Shown one piece after another: positions 16,720-24,627 of a DNA stretch of 64,000 nucleotides. The notes beneath the pieces were generated by a model. That model did no database searches and was not told the DNA's origin. It saw nothing but the letters and a program-made list of their open reading frames with translations. Position numbers and translations under genes: made by a program. The DNA is from Rhodobacter sp. 24-YEA-8. Its GTDB lineage: Bacteria > Pseudomonadota > Alphaproteobacteria > Rhodobacterales > Rhodobacteraceae. The stretch is from assembly GCF_900105075.1 (NCBI RefSeq), contig NZ_FNSK01000001.1:3321001-3385000 (forward strand). The letters are read 5' to 3'. Position 1 is the first letter of the stretch. The number at the start of each line of letters is the position of its first letter.

Positions 16720-18834
16720 ATGATCCGCAGGTTTTTTCTGACCACTGCGCTCGGGCTGATCGCCTTTCCGGCGCTGGCGCGCGAGAATTATGCGCTCCTG
16801 ATCGGGGCGAGCGATTATCAGAATATCGAAAAACGCTGGTCCCTGAAGGGGCCGAAAAACGATATGGAGCTGGTGGCGAATTACCTTCTGACCGAGGCGC
16901 CGGTGCCGTTTGAGGCGGAAAATGTCACGGTTCTGACCGATAAAGAGGGCGCCGATCCGGCGACTTTGGGCAATATCCGCGCGGCTTTTGCCGATCTGAC
17001 CGCAAAAGCGCAGCCGGGTGATTTCATCTATCTCCACCTTTCGGGCCACGGCACCCGCGCCCCGGCGCTGGATCCCGAATCTGAGCCCGATGGCCTCGAC
17101 GAGCTGTTCCTGCCGGTGGATATCGGCAGCTGGAACAACACGGTCGGCACGGTCGAAAATGCGCTGGTCGATGATGAGATCGGCCAGCTGCTCGACGGGT
17201 TGCGCGCAAAGGGGGCCGATGTGTGGATCGTGCTCGACAGCTGTCATTCCGGCACTGCCACTCGCGCCATCGAGACCGAAGACGATGTGGTGATGCGCCA
17301 GCTTGAGCCCGCCGCGCTGGGGATCACGGATGAGATGATCGACGCGGCGGTCGATCGGGCGTCAGCCATGGCGGAGGCTGCGAACCGTGGTGTCGGCAGC
17401 GGGGCTGCGGCCAATGGCACCGGGGGCGGGGTTTCCTTTCTGCCGAAGGAGGCAACCGTCGCGGCTGAAGGCGTGGAGCCTGGCGGTCTGGTGGCCTTTT
17501 ACGCCGCGCAAAGCACCGAGATGACGCCCGAGATGCGGCTGCCGCGCGGCGCCCCGGACCGCAAATCGCAGGGCGTTTTCACCTTCACCCTCTTCGAGAC
17601 ACTCGCGGAATATCCCGGTGCCACTTACGGCCAGGTCGCGCAGGAGGTTCTGCGCAAATATGCGCTGCGCGGCACCGCGAAATCGACGCCCTTGTTCGAA
17701 GGCGATCTGGACCGTGTGGTCTTTGGCGGCGAGGCGCGGCCGCGGGTCTCGCAATGGCCGGCTGTGGCGACGGATGCAGGTTTCACGCTGAATGCCGGCA
17801 CGCTGCATGGGCTCGCCGTCGGGACCGAGCTGGCCGTTATGGCATCCGCTGCCGATGGCAGCGACAAAGCGCTCGGGCTGGTTCAGGTGACTTCTGCAGA
17901 TACGTTCAGTGCGACGACCGGGGCCTTCGCGGGCGAGCTGCCTGAGGGGGTCTGGCTCCGGCGCAAAGAGGCGGCGCTGGATTTTTCGCTGACCGTAGCG
18001 CTGCCGCCCGAGGGTTCGGCCCCGGCGCTGGCCCTGGCTGCCGCAATGGAAGATCTGCGCGAGATCGCGGGCCCGCGCCTGAACTTTGTGAAGGCGGGAT
18101 CCGAGGCCGATCTGGCACTGGCGGTGCTCCCCGACAGCGCGACGCCGGATGCGCTCTGGATTCTGCCCGGCACCGGGCTTGCCGAAAGCGGGATCCAGGC
18201 GCCGAAGGTGGAAACCGCCGGTGTGACGCCGGGTGATCTTGCCGGCAATCTGCAGGAAAAACTGACCGCAATCGCCAAGGCGGTGAACCTGATGAAGCTT
18301 GGCGCGGCACTTGGGCCGGCGAACGGGCCGGGGGCGCTTGATGTTCAGGTCGAGCTTCTGACCCGCAATGCCGATCACCCGACTCTGCGCGGGTTGCCCC
18401 TCGTGCCGGTGCCGGAACTGGTGACCAATGACGAGGTCCATGTTCTGGCCAGAAACAATATGGACCAGCCGGTCGATGTGAATGTGCTTTATATCGGCGC
18501 CGATTACTCGATCACACATTTCTATGCCGGGCGGCTGCATCCTGGCGAAGAGCTCAAAAAGGGGCTTTTCGCGATCGGAGGCGAGAGCATGGGTCAAGAG
18601 CGGATGATCGTGGTGATGACGCCGGCGGCAACCCATAGCAAGGTCGAGGATCTGAGCTGGCTTGCCCAGGATGCCGTGCGCAGCACCGGCCTGGGCGGCG
18701 GGTTTGCCGGCTCGCTTTATGAGGCGGGGTTTGGCCAGGGCACGCGGGGTGCGATTGCGCTGAGCGATGACAGCGCGGTGTCCGGCCCGGCGCCGGCGAT
18801 CCTTCAGGTCGAGCTGCGCACCAGAGCGGATTAA
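16720..18834 (+). CDS. metacaspase-like (peptidase C14 family) secreted protein B
   Basis: 704 residues. A short signal peptide ends at about residue 20 (FPALARENY). The caspase-fold domain begins NYALLIGASDYQN, with His110 in HLSGHGTRAP and Cys175 in the canonical metacaspase motif DSCHSGTA; Asp173 is the S1 Asp. A further motif, DELFLPVDIGSWNNTVGTVE, is nearly identical in metacaspase A. The C-terminal region (about 570-650, DEVHVLARNNMDQPVDVNVL) resembles DUF4384 and is shared with metacaspase A. An AGGA lies just before the ATG at 16720. It is probably co-transcribed with PPC-like C and converges with alkB at a 15-bp gap. Confidence 0.88.
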   Translation: MIRRFFLTTALGLIAFPALARENYALLIGASDYQNIEKRWSLKGPKNDMELVANYLLTEAPVPFEAENVTVLTDKEGADPATLGNIRAAFADLTAKAQPGDFIYLHLSGHGTRAPALDPESEPDGLDELFLPVDIGSWNNTVGTVENALVDDEIGQLLDGLRAKGADVWIVLDSCHSGTATRAIETEDDVVMRQLEPAALGITDEMIDAAVDRASAMAEAANRGVGSGAAANGTGGGVSFLPKEATVAAEGVEPGGLVAFYAAQSTEMTPEMRLPRGAPDRKSQGVFTFTLFETLAEYPGATYGQVAQEVLRKYALRGTAKSTPLFEGDLDRVVFGGEARPRVSQWPAVATDAGFTLNAGTLHGLAVGTELAVMASAADGSDKALGLVQVTSADTFSATTGAFAGELPEGVWLRRKEAALDFSLTVALPPEGSAPALALAAAMEDLREIAGPRLNFVKAGSEADLALAVLPDSATPDALWILPGTGLAESGIQAPKVETAGVTPGDLAGNLQEKLTAIAKAVNLMKLGAALGPANGPGALDVQVELLTRNADHPTLRGLPLVPVPELVTNDEVHVLARNNMDQPVDVNVLYIGADYSITHFYAGRLHPGEELKKGLFAIGGESMGQERMIVVMTPAATHSKVEDLSWLAQDAVRSTGLGGGFAGSLYEAGFGQGTRGAIALSDDSAVSGPAPAILQVELRTRAD

Positions 18835-18849
18835 TCGGGGGCCGCGTGA

Positions 18850-20004
18850 TCAGGTCCTGGGCGGCGCGCCTTTCGGCATCGGGTTCTTTGCCTTGTTATA
18901 GGGCTTCCAGTCGCTGATATCGGGGTAGAACTGTTTGCGCCAGGCACGCACCCGCGGGTTCATCGCGCGTTTCCACAAGGGCGGGATCATCGCGAGGCTG
19001 GTCATCACCGGATAACCATAGGGCAGCTGCGGCGCCTCGTCTTCCTCGTAATTCTGCAACAGCGGGAAGCGCCGGTCGGGTTTATAGTGGTGATCCGAAT
19101 GGCGCTGAAGGTTGATCAGGAGCCAGTTCGTGGCCCTGTGCGCCGCATTCCAGGAATGGCGCGGCAGGGCATGTTCATAGCGCCCCTCGCCCAGATGACG
19201 TCGGGTCAGGCCGTAATGTTCGACATAATTCACCAGTTCCAGCTGCCATTGTGCGATCAGGGCCTGGGCCACGAAGATCACGAGACCTTCCCGGCCGCCA
19301 AGCGCCAGCGCGAGCGCGAGGAAAGCGGCCTGAAATGCCCAATAGCGCCAGAACGGGTTCGTCCGGTGCCACCAGGGCAGGTTCTTGCGCGCCAGCATCG
19401 CCGTTTCCGAGGCAAAGGCCGAACGGCGCTGGCCGATCAGCACCCGGGGGAAGAAACGGTGGAAGCCTTCGTTATAGCGGGCGGTGACGGTGTCGCGCGG
19501 CGTGCCGACATAGAGGTGATGCACGCGCATATGTTCAGAGCGGAAATGCGAATGCAGCACCGAGGCGAGGAGGAGATCTGCGGCAAGGCGCTCGGTCTTC
19601 GGTTTCTGGTGGAGAAGTTCATGTGCGTAATTCAGCCCGATAGTGCCGGCCATGACACCCATGCCAAAGATCATGCCGGCTTTCTCCCAGCCGGTCATGG
19701 CGCTGCGCGGCAGGTACCAGAGGGTGACGCAGAGGGTTGCAAGCTGGATCGGTACCCAGATCAGTGTCAGCAGCGTATAGACCTTAAGCTGGTCATCCGG
19801 GGTGTCGGGGTCCGCATTGTCCTTGTTCAGGCCCAGAGCGGCGTCGAGGGCGGGGAACAGGATCCAGCAATAAGCGGGGAGGGCCAGCACCCAGAGCCCG
19901 CCCCAGGTGAGGCCGGCGACCGCGACGGGCAGGGTGCCGAGAGAAAGCCAGAAGGGCAGGGCTTGCGCGGGGCTGGCCAGGGTTTCGGGTGAGAGCTGCG
20001 CCAT
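18850..20004 (-). CDS. alkB: alkane 1-monooxygenase (AlkB-type di-iron membrane hydroxylase)
   Basis: 384 residues. Integral inner-membrane enzyme that oxidises the terminal carbon of medium-chain alkanes using rubredoxin electrons. Histidine boxes are HELLHQ (His128, His132), HSHFRSEHMRVHH (151-163) and LQRHSDHHYKPDRRFP near 295-310; NYVEHYGL is the AlkB signature. Several hydrophobic segments (about 15-65, 75-100, 110-125, 220-250) anchor it. The ATG at 20002-20004 is preceded by GGAGGA six bases upstream. No rubredoxin or rubredoxin reductase gene is nearby, so electrons must come from elsewhere; a different substrate within the desaturase superfamily cannot be excluded. Confidence 0.88.
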   Translation of the reverse strand: MAQLSPETLASPAQALPFWLSLGTLPVAVAGLTWGGLWVLALPAYCWILFPALDAALGLNKDNADPDTPDDQLKVYTLLTLIWVPIQLATLCVTLWYLPRSAMTGWEKAGMIFGMGVMAGTIGLNYAHELLHQKPKTERLAADLLLASVLHSHFRSEHMRVHHLYVGTPRDTVTARYNEGFHRFFPRVLIGQRRSAFASETAMLARKNLPWWHRTNPFWRYWAFQAAFLALALALGGREGLVIFVAQALIAQWQLELVNYVEHYGLTRRHLGEGRYEHALPRHSWNAAHRATNWLLINLQRHSDHHYKPDRRFPLLQNYEEDEAPQLPYGYPVMTSLAMIPPLWKRAMNPRVRAWRKQFYPDISDWKPYNKAKNPMPKGAPPRT

Positions 20005-20279
20005 GATCGTCCTCCGGTCGCGGCGGATGGTAACGCCGGAGTGGTCGCGGATCAACGCGACGAAATGGACTGATATGGCAGTGCGGAGCCCTCGCTCAGA
20101 GTGAAGGCCATTTTGCGGAAGCCGGAGGAGGCGCGGCAGATGCCCGTGGTGACCTGCAGGTCAGAGGCCGCGCCCGTCACTTTTCCATTCCGGATTTTGC
20201 GGCAGAAGATGCCACCCGTTCCGGGGTGAAAAGCGAGAAGCCTGCGGTGATCGGCATCACGGCGGCGGAGGCCTCGCCA
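20005..20279. other. intergenic region with a possible decayed small frame
   Basis: No confident gene. On the minus strand a frame of about 70 codons (ending at 20052) reads FCRKIRNGKVTGAASDLQVT and later GFRKMAFTLSEGSALPYQS. It looks protein-like but has no clear start. It may be a truncated gene downstream of mutY. Confidence 0.3.
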
Positions 20280-21455
20280 TCAGTCACTTCCGGCCAGTCC
20301 GGCGGCGCCGAGGTCGAAAGCCTTGCGAAAGACGGTTGGCAGACTGTCGGGGTTGAAGTCATGCGCGGCAAAGAACTCGCCTTTGTGGGGATTGATGTCG
20401 GAACGGGCGATCATGACGCGCAGGATGAGATGGAAATGGGTGAAGGTATGGCGGATTTCGCCAGCCATCTGCCAGTCGGCATCGGCGGGCGCCGTGGTCG
20501 GGCAGGGTGTCCCGGGGGGGGCAGGGGGGGCAAAGCCCCCCCTGCCCCCCCCGGGACCGTGCGCGCCGGACTTTGTCCGGCGCGCACGGTCTTCGGCCGG
20601 ACTATCGTTGCGCGGGGCTTTGGTGGCGCGCTGGTCCCAGTCGTCGCCGGGAAGGCCGATCATACCGCCCAGGAGGCCGGTTTCAGGGCGCCGTTCCAGT
20701 AACCATCCTTGCGGGCTGCGCAAAAGCCAGACCACGCCTTCCCGGACGGGCTTTTCGGGTTTCGCGAGTTTGCGGGGCAACTCCGCCTGGATTCCGGCGG
20801 CACGGGCCACGCAGGGCAGCATCAGCGGGCAGATCCCGCAGGCCGGGGATCTCGGGGTGCAGATGGTCGCGCCGAGGTCCATCACCGCCTGGGCATAATC
20901 GCCCGGCCGTCTGGCCGGCGTGAGCCTCGCGGCCAGTTCCGTCAGCTCTGATTTTGCCGCCGGCAGCGGGGTTTCCACCTGGAACAGCCGCGACATCACC
21001 CGCTCGACATTGCCGTCCACGACCACGGCGGGCTCGTCGAAAGCAATCGCCGCCACCGCCGCCGCCGTATAGGGGCCGATCCCCGGCAGCGTCAGCAGCC
21101 CGTCACGGCTCTCTGGAAAGCCGCCACGCGTCGCGACCGCACGGGCGCATTTCAACAGGTTGCGCGCCCGTGCATAATAGCCGAGCCCGGCCCATTCCGC
21201 CATCACCGCCTCATCCGGCGCCGCCGCCAGCGCTGCGACATCCGGCCAGCGCGCGGTGAAGCGCAGGAAATAGCCCCGCACCGCCGCTACTGTTGTCTGC
21301 TGCAACATCACCTCTGACAGCCAGACCCGGTAGGGATCAGGGCGAAGGCCCGCTGCCCGCGCGGCGGGGCCGACCCGCCAGGGCATCTCGCGCGCATGGC
21401 GGTCATACCAGGCCAGCAGCGCCACACTTATATCGGCCGTCTCCCCGCCAGGCAT
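20280..21455 (-). CDS. mutY: A/G-specific adenine DNA glycosylase MutY, with an in-frame palindromic insert
   Basis: 391 residues. Removes adenine mispaired with 8-oxoguanine. Catalytic Glu48 (LSEVMLQQT), the helix-hairpin-helix LPGIGPYTAAAV, Asp147 (VVVDGNVERV) and the iron-sulfur cysteines 199, 206, 209 and 215 (C-X6-C-X2-C-X5-C) are all present. The C-terminal domain is NUDIX-like (GGMIGLPGDDW, then FTHFHLILRV). Between them, a Gly/Pro/Ala-rich stretch (HGPGGGRGGFAPPAPPG) is encoded by a double hairpin at 20511-20590 and lengthens the protein beyond the E. coli enzyme (350 residues). The frame opens with TTG at 21494; the first ATG, at 21453-21455, is chosen without a strong ribosome site. 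Confidence 0.92.
   Translation of the reverse strand: MPGGETADISVALLAWYDRHAREMPWRVGPAARAAGLRPDPYRVWLSEVMLQQTTVAAVRGYFLRFTARWPDVAALAAAPDEAVMAEWAGLGYYARARNLLKCARAVATRGGFPESRDGLLTLPGIGPYTAAAVAAIAFDEPAVVVDGNVERVMSRLFQVETPLPAAKSELTELAARLTPARRPGDYAQAVMDLGATICTPRSPACGICPLMLPCVARAAGIQAELPRKLAKPEKPVREGVVWLLRSPQGWLLERRPETGLLGGMIGLPGDDWDQRATKAPRNDSPAEDRARRTKSGAHGPGGGRGGFAPPAPPGTPCPTTAPADADWQMAGEIRHTFTHFHLILRVMIARSDINPHKGEFFAAHDFNPDSLPTVFRKAFDLGAAGLAGSD
20511..20590. repeat. double-hairpin palindromic element inside mutY
   Basis: Hairpin 1 has a perfect 20-bp stem (20511-20530 with 20536-20555) and loop CAAAG. Hairpin 2 has a perfect 15-bp stem (20556-20570 with 20576-20590) and loop CTTTG. The two loops are exact reverse complements of one another. 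The element keeps the MutY frame open. It resembles REP-type palindromic units, but no transposase is nearby. Confidence 0.85.
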
Positions 21456-21651
21456 CCGGGCCGGCTGCTGATTTCTTACAGCGCTTTCACGCAAGATTTA
21501 TGGCCTCCGATGCCGCCGGCATTGCTTCCGGGCTTTCCGCCGCGCCTGCTTGCTCTAAGATAGGCTGCGAATTTGGCCGGGGAAACCGTCTCTGCGCGCT
21601 TTATCTGCGCGTGCTCTTACGGCCCTACCGATCTGGCAAAGACAGGACCCC

Positions 21652-22209
21652 ATGGCGCGCAAGCCTGCCAGTCTTCCCTCAAAAGAACACCGCCGGCGCG
21701 GGTTCGAACCGGCATTCTCGCTGGTCTCGAACCAGGTGCGCGGCGCGGGAGAGGCGCGGGGCTTTGCGGTGGCGCGTCTGGTGACCCATTGGGCCGAGAC
21801 AGTGGGAGAAGATATCGCAAAGATCACCAGGCCGGTGAAGATCGGCTATGCGGCCGCAGGCCCGGGCGGTAAAGGCTCGGGCATGGGTGCCACGCTCACG
21901 CTGCTCGTCCAGGGCGCACATGCGCCGATGATTGGCATGCAACTTGACCGGATCCGCGAGCGCGTCAACGCCGTCTATGGCTACAACGCCATTTCGCGCG
22001 TTCATCTGACCCAGACCGCCAGCACCGGCTTTGCCGATGGCCAGGCGCAGTTCACCCATGCCCCCGCAGTGCCACGCCCTGACCCGGAGGCCGAGGCAAA
22101 ACTCACCGCCACTGCCGCGCGGCAGACCGAAGGCGTCGGAGATCCCGGCCTTCGCGCAGCGCTTGAGCGGCTGGCGCAGAACATATTATCCCGCCCAGAC
22201 AGGAAATGA
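21652..22209 (+). CDS. DUF721 (DciA-like) family protein
   Basis: 185 residues, cytoplasmic. The N-terminal 95 residues carry the DUF721 pattern (GFAVARLVTHWAETVGEDIA, then LTLLVQGAHAPMIGMQLDRI). The family includes DciA, the replicative-helicase loader of bacteria lacking DnaC/DnaI, so a role in DnaB loading is possible but not shown. An AGGA precedes the ATG at 21652. It is divergent from mutY and followed after 10 bp by the dsbA-like gene on the same strand, an arrangement common in Rhodobacterales. The C-terminal third is Ala/Pro-rich and probably flexible. Confidence 0.8.
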   Translation: MARKPASLPSKEHRRRGFEPAFSLVSNQVRGAGEARGFAVARLVTHWAETVGEDIAKITRPVKIGYAAAGPGGKGSGMGATLTLLVQGAHAPMIGMQLDRIRERVNAVYGYNAISRVHLTQTASTGFADGQAQFTHAPAVPRPDPEAEAKLTATAARQTEGVGDPGLRAALERLAQNILSRPDRK

Positions 22210-22219
22210 GGACGAGACA

Positions 22220-22885
22220 ATGACCATGATCAACCGCCGGCTGCTGCTTTCGATGGCTGCAACGCTCGCCGCAGCGCCGGCCTGGGCGCAGGAGACCACC
22301 GCATCCGAAGGCGAGGCCGCTCCGGAAGCGGCCACTGATGCGCCTGCCTCAGCCGCTCTCACCCCGCGCGATTTCACCCTGGGCGACCCGGATGCGAAGG
22401 TGAAAATCGTGGAATATGCCAGCTTCACCTGCCCGCATTGCGCCAATTTCCACGACACGATCTACCCGAAGCTGAAGTCTGACTATATCGATACCGGCAA
22501 GGTCCATTTCACCCTGCGGGAGGTCTATTTCGACCGCTACGGATTCTGGGCCGGGATGATCGCGCGCTGCGACGACAACAAGCGGTATGAAGGCATCTCG
22601 GACATCGTCTTTTCGACACAGGCAAAATGGCTCGATTCCTCTGACCCTACCGTGGTGATGGACAAATTGCGCACCATCGGCCTGACCGCGGGCCTTACCA
22701 ATGAGCAGCTGGATGCCTGCACCGCGAATGAGGCTTTCGGTGAAGAGATGCTGAAACAGTTCGAGGCGAATATGGCCGCTGACAAAGTGACCGGCACGCC
22801 TACCGTCATCCTGGATGGTGAAAAAGTTGACAACTGGGCCTGGGACAATCTCAAATCCCTGATCGACGCGAAACTGGCGGGCTGA
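22220..22885 (+). CDS. DsbA-family thiol:disulfide oxidoreductase (periplasmic)
   Basis: 221 residues. A signal peptide ends near AWAQET, followed by an Ala/Glu/Thr-rich linker and a thioredoxin-fold domain from about residue 45. The active site is Cys71-Pro-His-Cys74 (FTCPHCANFH), the DsbA-type CPHC. The cis-Pro loop is TGTPT near 198-202. Introduces or shuffles disulfides in exported proteins. Two in-frame ATG codons (22220 and 22226) follow a GAGG ribosome site. It probably shares a transcript with the DUF721 gene and, six bp downstream, the CoA-transferase gene. Confidence 0.9.
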   Translation: MTMINRRLLLSMAATLAAAPAWAQETTASEGEAAPEAATDAPASAALTPRDFTLGDPDAKVKIVEYASFTCPHCANFHDTIYPKLKSDYIDTGKVHFTLREVYFDRYGFWAGMIARCDDNKRYEGISDIVFSTQAKWLDSSDPTVVMDKLRTIGLTAGLTNEQLDACTANEAFGEEMLKQFEANMAADKVTGTPTVILDGEKVDNWAWDNLKSLIDAKLAG

Positions 22886-22890
22886 TCCCG

Positions 22891-24018
22891 ATGTCCGCGC
22901 CGCTGGAAGGCATCCGCGTCGTCGAGCTGGCGCGGATTCTCGCTGGCCCCTGGGCGGGCCAGATCCTCGCCGATCTCGGCGCGGAAGTGATCAAGGTCGA
23001 GGCTCCGGAGGGCGATGATACCCGCCGCTGGGGCCCCCCCTTCATCACTCATGAGGGCGAGACCTCGGCCGCCTATTTCCACTGCTGCAACCGTGGCAAG
23101 AAAAGCGTGACCGCCGATTTCCGCGACCCTGCCGATCAGGCGCGGGTGCGTGAGCTGATCCGGACCGCCGATGTCGTGATCGAAAATTTCAAGCTCGGCG
23201 GTCTTGCGAAATACGGGCTGGATTATGCCAGCCTGCAAGAGATCAATCCGGGGCTGGTCTATTGTTCGATCACCGGTTTCGGTCAGACCGGGCCCTATGC
23301 GCATCGCGCGGGCTATGATTTCATCATCCAGGGCATGGCCGGGCTGATGTCGGTGACAGGCCCCGCCGATGGTCAGCCGCAAAAGGTCGGGGTGGCGGTG
23401 ACGGATGTGTTTACCGGCATCTATGCCTCAAATGCGATCATGGCAGCGCTGATCCAGCGCGGCCGCACGGGTGCTGGTCAGCATATCGATATGGCGCTGA
23501 TGGATGTGGCGACCGCGATCATGGCCAATCAGGCGATGAATTACCTCGCGACCGGCACGGCGCCGGTGAAAATGGGCAATGCCCATCCGAATCTTGCGCC
23601 CTATGCGGTGTTTGACTGCTCGGATGGCTGGCTGATCCTTGCGATCGGAAATGACGGCCAGTTCCGCAAGCTGTGCGGGCTGCTTGGCCTGAGCGACCTG
23701 GCTGATGATCCGGCCTTTGTGAGCAATGCCGACCGCGTGACGCATCGCGCCGGGCTGACCGACAGACTGTCTGCCGCGACCCGCGCCATGACCAAAGCAG
23801 AACTGCTGGCCGCCTGCGAGGCCAATGGCGTCCCTGCCGGCCCGATCAATGATATGGCCGAGGTCTTCTCGGACCCGCAGGTCATTGCCCGCGCCCTGCA
23901 GATCGCACCCGGCGGCGTGCCGGGGGTGCGCAGCCCGATGAGTTTCTCGGGGGCGGAGCTGTCGCTGGGCGCGCCCTCGCCGCGTCTGGGTCAGCATCAG
24001 GCCGAGATTTTCGGCTGA
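22891..24018 (+). CDS. CaiB/BaiF family (class III) CoA-transferase
   Basis: 375 residues, cytoplasmic. The N-terminal signature LEGIRVVELARILAGPWAGQ and the segment ADLGAEVIKVEAP are diagnostic of the formyl-CoA/carnitine/succinyl-CoA transferase family. The catalytic Asp is probably in MALMDVATAI (near residue 200). The enzyme moves CoA between carboxylic acids through an acyl-aspartyl anhydride. The substrate pair cannot be told from sequence, and no linked acyl-CoA pathway genes are present. A double-hairpin repeat follows the stop directly. Confidence 0.88.
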   Translation: MSAPLEGIRVVELARILAGPWAGQILADLGAEVIKVEAPEGDDTRRWGPPFITHEGETSAAYFHCCNRGKKSVTADFRDPADQARVRELIRTADVVIENFKLGGLAKYGLDYASLQEINPGLVYCSITGFGQTGPYAHRAGYDFIIQGMAGLMSVTGPADGQPQKVGVAVTDVFTGIYASNAIMAALIQRGRTGAGQHIDMALMDVATAIMANQAMNYLATGTAPVKMGNAHPNLAPYAVFDCSDGWLILAIGNDGQFRKLCGLLGLSDLADDPAFVSNADRVTHRAGLTDRLSAATRAMTKAELLAACEANGVPAGPINDMAEVFSDPQVIARALQIAPGGVPGVRSPMSFSGAELSLGAPSPRLGQHQAEIFG

Positions 24019-24029
24019 AGGGGAGAAGG

Positions 24030-24095
24030 CGGGGGGCCAGCCCCCCGGCGCCCTTTCAGGGCGCTCCCCCCGGGATATTTTCCGACAGATGAAGA
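24030..24095. repeat. intergenic double hairpin plus GATATTT motif
   Basis: Two adjacent hairpins follow the CoA-transferase stop: CGGGGGG/CCCCCCG (24030-24036, 24041-24047) and GCGCCCT/AGGGCGC (24048-24054, 24058-24064). Then comes CGGGATATTTTCCGACAGAT. The last motif recurs near 42771 and 55511. It probably acts as a transcript 3' end or is a dispersed repeat. Confidence 0.6.
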
Positions 24096-24103
24096 GAGGC
24101 AGC

Positions 24104-24508
24104 CTATTCGGGATAGGCCGCCTTGCATTGCGCGATCACGGATTGCGCCTGGCGCGACAGATCGCGCTGTTTTACCTGCAGTTGCGAGAGCTTTTTCGCC
24201 TCAAGCGCGAGGTCGATTGAGCGCGGCCTGGTGCGGACCTCGGTGTCCCAGCTGCGGCAGGTGGTCGAGACCGGGCGCGGCGTCGGGTCTTCTTTGGTGC
24301 CGGGCACATAGCGGATACAGGGCCGCCAGTCGGGCACTGTGACCTCGTATCGTTCAATCGCATAGCCGCGCTGCAGGTTGCCCTGCGATTCGCCGATCAG
24401 CTTTTCCACTGTCCGCAGATCGCGCGTATTGCGGCTGATACATTGTTCTTGCGGCGTGCCGCAGGCGGCGAGGGTGGTGAGGATAAGAAAGGCGGCGGTT
24501 TTTTTCAT
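24104..24508 (-). CDS. small predicted lipoprotein
   Basis: 134 residues. A lipobox (TTLAAC) at the end of a short signal peptide predicts a lipid-anchored envelope protein. After the anchor it contains four further cysteines (in QCISRN, RPCIRY, TTCRSW and AQCKAA) and a basic, Lys/Gln-rich C-terminal helix (AKKLSQLQVKQRDLSRQA). No family is recognised. The ATG at 24506-24508 is chosen because it gives a standard lipoprotein signal; a frame extension to 24742 is antisense to hemF. It is divergent from hemF. Confidence 0.72.
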   Translation of the reverse strand: MKKTAAFLILTTLAACGTPQEQCISRNTRDLRTVEKLIGESQGNLQRGYAIERYEVTVPDWRPCIRYVPGTKEDPTPRPVSTTCRSWDTEVRTRPRSIDLALEAKKLSQLQVKQRDLSRQAQSVIAQCKAAYPE

Positions 24509-24627
24509 GATGCGACTCGCGAGGGTCTGGCGGGGAGCGGCTGGCGACCAGCATGGCATAGCCGGGACGGGGGCCAAACGGGTTGGAGGCTCTGGCTTGC
24601 GGTGATAGGCAAAGGCTGGCCGAGACG

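Noticed and set aside
20177..20371. 64-codon minus-strand frame overlapping the end of mutY
   Set aside because: No ribosome site and it overlaps conserved mutY sequence in another frame.
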